Of a stretch of 64,000 nt of DNA, positions 59,250-64,000 are shown piece by piece; position 1 is the first letter of the stretch, and each line of letters opens with the position of its first letter. The position numbers were made by a program, and so were the translations under genes. The notes under the pieces were generated by a model. It had not been told where the DNA came from. It made no database searches and worked only from the letters and a program-made list of their open reading frames with translations. The DNA is from Inia geoffrensis (lineage: Eukaryota > Chordata > Mammalia > Artiodactyla > Iniidae), in contig CM070903.1 of the NCBI GenBank assembly GCA_036417435.1, positions 88,805,001 to 88,869,000 of the forward strand. The letters run 5' to 3'.

Positions 59250-59720
59250 GTTTAGGTCTCTATGGCGATGTACCGGCTGCTGAAGCAGAGCCCAGGTGGT
59301 AAGGCAGTGGCAGGCATTGGGCGACCACGGGGAGAAGGTCTGGCTGCAGAAATCCTCTTAGGGCCTTGAGCCTTTTGGACAGACCGCCCTGCCTTGCCAG
59401 GAATCTGCAGAACCCCGAGACAGGCCAGCTCTAACCGCCCACCTCCCCAGGAGAGCAGGCACCGCACACCACCAGCTGGCAGCTCTGGAGGCGCAGGTGC
59501 TTCCAATGGCTGCCTGCGCCAGGGACTGGTGGCTCCCTGGGACCCCACTTCTGTTGATGTTTAAACTTTACCCTTCTGGTGCCCTCAGAGGCTATAGCTC
59601 AGGTGGAAGGAGTCCATTTTGCCCAGCCCCCTGGTCTCATGCAGCTGTTAAGCATCCCCGTGCAAATTACACTCCAGGGCGGCTGGGGACACCAGGGGAG
59701 GTAAGGCACCACCAGAATCT
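59250..59720. other. GC-rich patch of unknown nature
   Basis: Locally GC-rich sequence with frames open on both strands (59548-59252 minus; 59497-59775 plus). No motif or family recognised; a lncRNA exon or an old regulatory patch are possible. Confidence 0.3.
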
Positions 59721-60054
59721 CTCAGCTTTCATGGGCATCTCGCTGAAAAAGTGGCTAGAAGAAAAGCGGCCATAAGGAGTCTGGAGGTTGAGTTTGGTCT
59801 TCATCCTCTGAGGGTGTCCACGTGCCATGCCTCCCAGGGGACCTTGGAGGCTTCCCCAGCAGCACTGCTATCCAGGGGTTGCATCCTTTCTTGTTGGCTT
59901 CCTCATCTAGGCTGCAAGTTTTTGGAGGCTAGGGATCTTTTTAAACTCCTCTCTGGCTCCCCAGCAGTAGAACACGGCCCAGCACATAGTTGGTGCTCAA
60001 CAAATGTCTGTTGGTTAAATGAAATTACTACCAGCATTTGTCACATTGGTGAAA

Positions 60055-60265
60055 TCTGCTTGGGTCTTGGAGTCACAGCCTAGGTTCAAATCCAGCTCCA
60101 TCACTTAAATAGCTGTACGACTGTGGGCAAGTCACTTAGCCTCTCTCTGCTCCATCCTCTTGTCTGCTGATGGAGATAGTAATGGTCTCTGCATGCCTTA
60201 GCATACTCTCTATGTACTACTTTCTGTACTATTCCATTTCACATTTTAGCTGTGGTTATTAACCA
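60055..60265 (+). repeat. MIR SINE relic (preceded by L2-like tail)
   Basis: 'ttcaaatccagctccatcac', 'actgtgggcaagtcacttag' are diagnostic MIR. 'gcacatagttggtgctcaac' at about 59979 is an L2/MIR3 tail. Confidence 0.85.
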
Positions 60266-60269
60266 CCAG

Positions 60270-61730
60270 CCTCTACTATTTAAGGGGGAAGTGAGACAGG
60301 TTATCTTGAGGAGCAGGGGAATGCAAAGCAGAGGGGCTGTACTTCTGCCTGCCCCCAGGCGTGGGGCAGTGGGGCATTGAGCAGTGGGCACCAACATGGA
60401 GAGAAGAGCAATGCCTGAGGGTGTTTGAGGCCAGCTTACTACTGGGAGGGTACATTTCACAGCTAAGTTCACTCACTCTATCTGGAAACCTGGATGGTTG
60501 GTTAGTGGCTCAAGTGGAGCTGGGAGCTGAGAAAGTGGAAACAGTAAAGATCATAATGGTCATCACATTGCCCACTCCCATTGTTCTTTAACTACACTCA
60601 TGGGTCTTTATGTATTTGGGAGAAAGAATGCAGGAGAGTGAGAGGTAGGGGTTTGGATGGAGGCTGCGGCTGGAGGAGGAAGGAACCAACCGAAGAAAGA
60701 GATAGAGGCAAAAACATTTCTCTCCTACAAGTGAACTAATGCTTTTGTGAGAAGACAATCAAAGTGAGTCATTGTATGGCAGAAGATCAAATGACAAACA
60801 TGCAAGGGAACAATTTTTAATGCCCCATTCATAACATAATTAACTAGCTATCAGAGCAGTTGTGTTCTCCCCAGAGCAATACAGCATCCCATTTTCACTT
60901 CTGAAATGCACAGCTGGATCACCCATCTTGCCTCTTGCTGAACTACATGAACCATGTTGACTTTTCTCAACCTCCTTTGCTGTTTCAAGAGAAGCTGTTA
61001 AATAATGTTGTAATTTAAAAAATAGAAGGGTAAAAATAATTACCCAAATCTCTGCAACACAAACAAATTACAGGGAAATATTTATTGAACATACCCAGCG
61101 CTTAGAAATCACATACACATGTGAAATGAATGTCAGCTGAATTATCAGGCTTTCATCAACCGCATCATCCTTCTAAGGAACACTCTGCCCAAGTTACAGT
61201 GTTGAAGGAAGAGGCTGCAGGCTTCCGCAGGGATCACAGATGAACATGTTCAAGCTCTTTGAAATTGAGTTTGCCTCATGCTAAGCCAGAAGGCACCTGT
61301 AGCAACTGTGGTAGTCAGGGCTGGAGGGAAAGTCCGTTCTGTCTGCAGGGGAGCAACAGGAAGGGGTGGGTAATGCCTTGACTATAATAAAATGCCTCCA
61401 GGTAACACATTGGTTAGAAGTGAAGATTATTGCTGGCAAAGAGGAATGAAAATGCTATATTCACTCATCTCACTGGCTGGAGAATAACATTAGATCACTC
61501 TTAAGCACTTTCAGGTCCTTTGATGAAAGGTGCTTGTAAATACCACAAACTTAATTACAGGACTGTTTATGAACTTAGTAAACTGGAAACAACCTAATAT
61601 TCAACTGTAAGGAAATGGTTAAGGAAATTATGGTATATCCAATTCATAGAATATTATGTAGCCAACAGAAGGGTTACAAAGAATTGCTACCAACATGGGA
61701 AAGTGGTTATTATGTTAACTGAAAAATACA
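60270..61730. other. Unique sequence, candidate conserved non-coding
   Basis: Largely repeat-free, no exon recognised. 60760-61160 contains clustered 'aattaac', 'aaataatta' and similar motifs. An old L1 3' fragment ('ggaaacaacctaatattcaa') lies near 61580-61900. Confidence 0.35.
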
Positions 61731-61733
61731 AGC

Positions 61734-61738
<5 letters not shown>

Positions 61739-61766
<28 letters not shown>

Positions 61767-61770
61767 TCCA
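61739..61770. repeat. (TA)n microsatellite
   Basis: A-run followed by about 12 ta units. Confidence 0.95.
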
Positions 61771-61939
61771 GTGTGATCTCATTCTATTTAAAAAAATATA
61801 GACGAGAGGAATAACCCAGTAAGCGAATAATAATTCTCTCTGAGTGGTAGAACTGTAGGTGATTTTTATTCTGTTCTCTAGACTTACCCATATTTTCAAA
61901 GTTTCATAAAATGAGCATACAAAATAAGTTCATTACTGT

Positions 61940-62400
61940 TACAAATCCTTTGACATTTATTGATGCTTTCTTTTTTTTTTTTATTGATGCTTTCTTTATG
62001 GCTTAGTTTGTGGTTAGGTCTCAAATATTTCGTGTATGTTTGAGAAGAATATATATTCTGTAGGGGACAATATTCTACCTTTATCATTTAGAAAAACCTT
62101 GTTAATTGCTTTGCTCAAATCTGTTTCCTTACTGATTTGTCTGGTTGAGCTATCAGTTACTGGGGGAGTATGTAAAAATATGTCAGTCTGATAGTGGATT
62201 TTGTCTATTTCTTCCTATCATTCTGTCAGTGAGGCAATGCTATCAGGTACGTATAAATTAGTATCATTATATCTTCCAGGTGAATTGAACCTTAAATCAA
62301 TGTCATTACCTTCTTTACTTCTAATAATGCTTTTTAACCTTAACGTTCATATCACCTTGCTTTTCGTAGACTTTGCCTAACAAATTTCAACCTATCTGTA
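61940..62400 (-). mobile_element. Old LINE-1 (L1M) ORF2 fragment, minus strand
   Basis: 'gagaagaatatatattctgt', 'tctgtttccttactgatttg' and 'ctatttcttcctatcattct' are antisense old L1 ORF2 5' sequence, strongly decayed. Confidence 0.6.
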
Positions 62401-62414
62401 TATCTGTGTGTTTT

Positions 62415-64000
62415 ATTTATTTTTTTAACATCTTTATTGGAGTATAGTTGCTTTACATTGTTGTGTTAGTTGTTGATGTATAAAAAACAGAATCAGCTAT
62501 ACATATACATATATCCCCATATCTCCTTCCTCTTGCATCTCCCTCCCACCCTCTGTATCCCACCCCTCTAGGTGGTCACAAAGCACCGAGCTGATCTCCC
62601 TGTGCTATGCGGCTGCTTCCCACTAGCTATCTGTTTTACGTTTGGTAGTGTATATATGTCAGTGCTACTCTCTCACTTCATCTCAGCTTACCCTTCCCCC
62701 TCCCCGTGTCCTCAAGTCCATTCTCTACGCCTGTGTCTTTATTCCTGTCCTGCCCTTAGGTTCTTCAGAACCATTTTTTTTCCAGATTCCATATATATAT
62801 ATGTTAGCATATGGTATTTGTTTTTCTCTTTCTGACTTCACTCTGTATGACAGACTCTAGGTCCATCCACCTCACTACAAATAACTCAGTTTCGCTTCTT
62901 TTTATGGCTAAGTAATATTCCACCGTATATATGTGCCACATCTTCTTTATCCATTCATCTGTCGATGGACACTTAGGTTGCTTCCATGTCCTGGCTATTG
63001 TAAATAGAGCTGCAGTGAACATTGTGGTACATGACTCTTTTGGAATTATGGTTTTCTCAGGGTATATGCCCAGTAGTGGGATTGCTGGGTCATATGGTAG
63101 TTCTATTTTTAGTTTTTTAAGGAACCTCCATACTGTTCTCCATAGTGGCTGTACCAATTCACATTCCCACCAACAGTGTAGGAGGGTTCCCTTTTCTCCA
63201 CACCCTCTCCGGCATTTATTGTTTGTAGACTTTTTGATGATGGCCATTCTGACCAGTGTGAGGTGATACCTCATTGTAGTTTTGATTTGCATTTCTCTAA
63301 TGATTAGTGATGTTGAGCATCCTTTCATGTGTTTGTTGGCAATCTGTATATCTTCTTTGGAGAAATGTCTATTTAGGTCTTCTGCCTATTTTTGGATTGG
63401 GTTGTTTGTTTTTTTTGTTATTGAGCTGCATGAGCTGCTTGTATATTTTGGAGATCAATCCTTTGTCAGTTGCTTCATTTGCAGATATTTTCTCCCATTC
63501 TCAGGGTTGTTTCTTCGTCCTGTGTATGGTTTCTGTTGCTGTGGAAAAGCTTTTAAGTTTCATTAGGTCCCATTTGTTTATTTTTGTTCTTATTTCCATT
63601 TCTCTGGGAGGTGGGTCAAAAAGGATCTTGTTGTGATTTATGTCATGGAGTGTTCTGCCTATGTTTTCCTCTAAGAGTTTGATAGTGTCTGGCCTTACAT
63701 TTAGGTCTTTAATCCATTTTGAGTTTATTTTTGTGTATGGTGTTAAGGAGTTTTCTGATTTCATTCTTTTACATGTAGCTGTCCAGTTAGACCAGCACTA
63801 CTTATTGAGGAGGCTGTCTTTTCTCCGTTGTATACTTTTGCCTCCTTTATCAAAGATAAGGTGACCATATGTGTGTGGATTTATCTCTGGGCTTTCTATC
63901 CTGTTCCATTGATCTATATTTCTGTTTTTATGCCAGTACCATACTGTCTTGATTACTGTAGCTTTGTATTATAGTCTGAAGTCAGGGAGCCTGATTCTTC
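62415..64000 (-). mobile_element. LINE-1 3' end and ORF2 C-terminal region, runs off right edge
   Basis: The antisense 3' UTR ('catctttattggagtatagt', 'atctccctgtgctatgcggc') leads into ORF2. The minus-strand frame 63328-62804 (174 residues) is an almost intact ORF2 C-terminus ([20 protein letters not shown]). Frame 63764-63501 continues it ([20 protein letters not shown]). The two are in different frames, so at least one frameshift is present. It is probably the youngest L1 here, because its ORF pieces are longest. Confidence 0.93.

Noticed and set aside
62804..63328. 174-residue minus-strand ORF as a host gene
   Set aside because: It is the C-terminal part of an L1 ORF2.
9700..64000. KCNMB3 exons, expected to the right from synteny
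   Set aside because: I looked for its known N-terminal variants and the transmembrane exon and saw none; the gene probably begins beyond the right edge.

Overview
The window is mammalian nuclear DNA, most likely from a cetacean. At least twenty-three insertions of the tRNA-derived CHR family of SINEs (heads reading 'cttccctggtggcgcagtggtta' or 'acttccctggtggtccagtgg') are scattered on both strands, many with clean target-site duplications. CHR SINEs are shared by whales, hippos and ruminants. I saw no Bov-A/BovB elements (expected in ruminants) and no pig-type SINE, so a whale or dolphin fits best. Much of the rest is LINE-1 of several ages, plus old MIR, L2 and hAT-Charlie relics.

Only one protein-coding gene is supported. 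Two coding exons of ZNF639 (ZASC1, a C2H2 zinc-finger protein) lie on the minus strand at 4859-4802 (start codon) and 3752-3642. Both have consensus splice sites and matching phase. A CpG island at about 8600-9660 is the probable ZNF639 promoter and non-coding first exon. The zinc-finger exons must lie beyond the left edge. The first intron in coding sequence and the one after it hold L1 and SINE sequence (1-3140).

From about 9.7 kb to the right edge I find no recognisable protein-coding exon. This fits known mammalian synteny, in which ZNF639 is separated from the divergent KCNMB3 gene by a long intergenic stretch (from memory of the human map). Region by region: 9.7-14 kb is mostly old sequence with a CTCF-like site, a small GC-rich patch and a five-copy 30-bp minisatellite. 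14.4-24 kb is nested L1 with an AT-repeat and a GT-repeat. 24-30 kb has many SINEs and two plus-strand L1 3' ends. 31-40 kb contains a near-complete but broken L1 (34.7-40.1 kb, minus strand). 40-62 kb is largely unique with scattered MIR/L2/DNA-transposon relics. 62.4-64 kb is another minus-strand L1 that runs off the edge.

The most notable non-genic structure is a large inverted duplication: arms of about 650 bp at 42776-43428 and 44121-44770 around a spacer of about 690 bp. Divergence between the arms is uneven (almost none in the middle, high at the outer ends), which suggests an inverted duplication later touched by gene conversion. I found no bacterial-type systems, CRISPR array, rRNA gene or functional tRNA gene.
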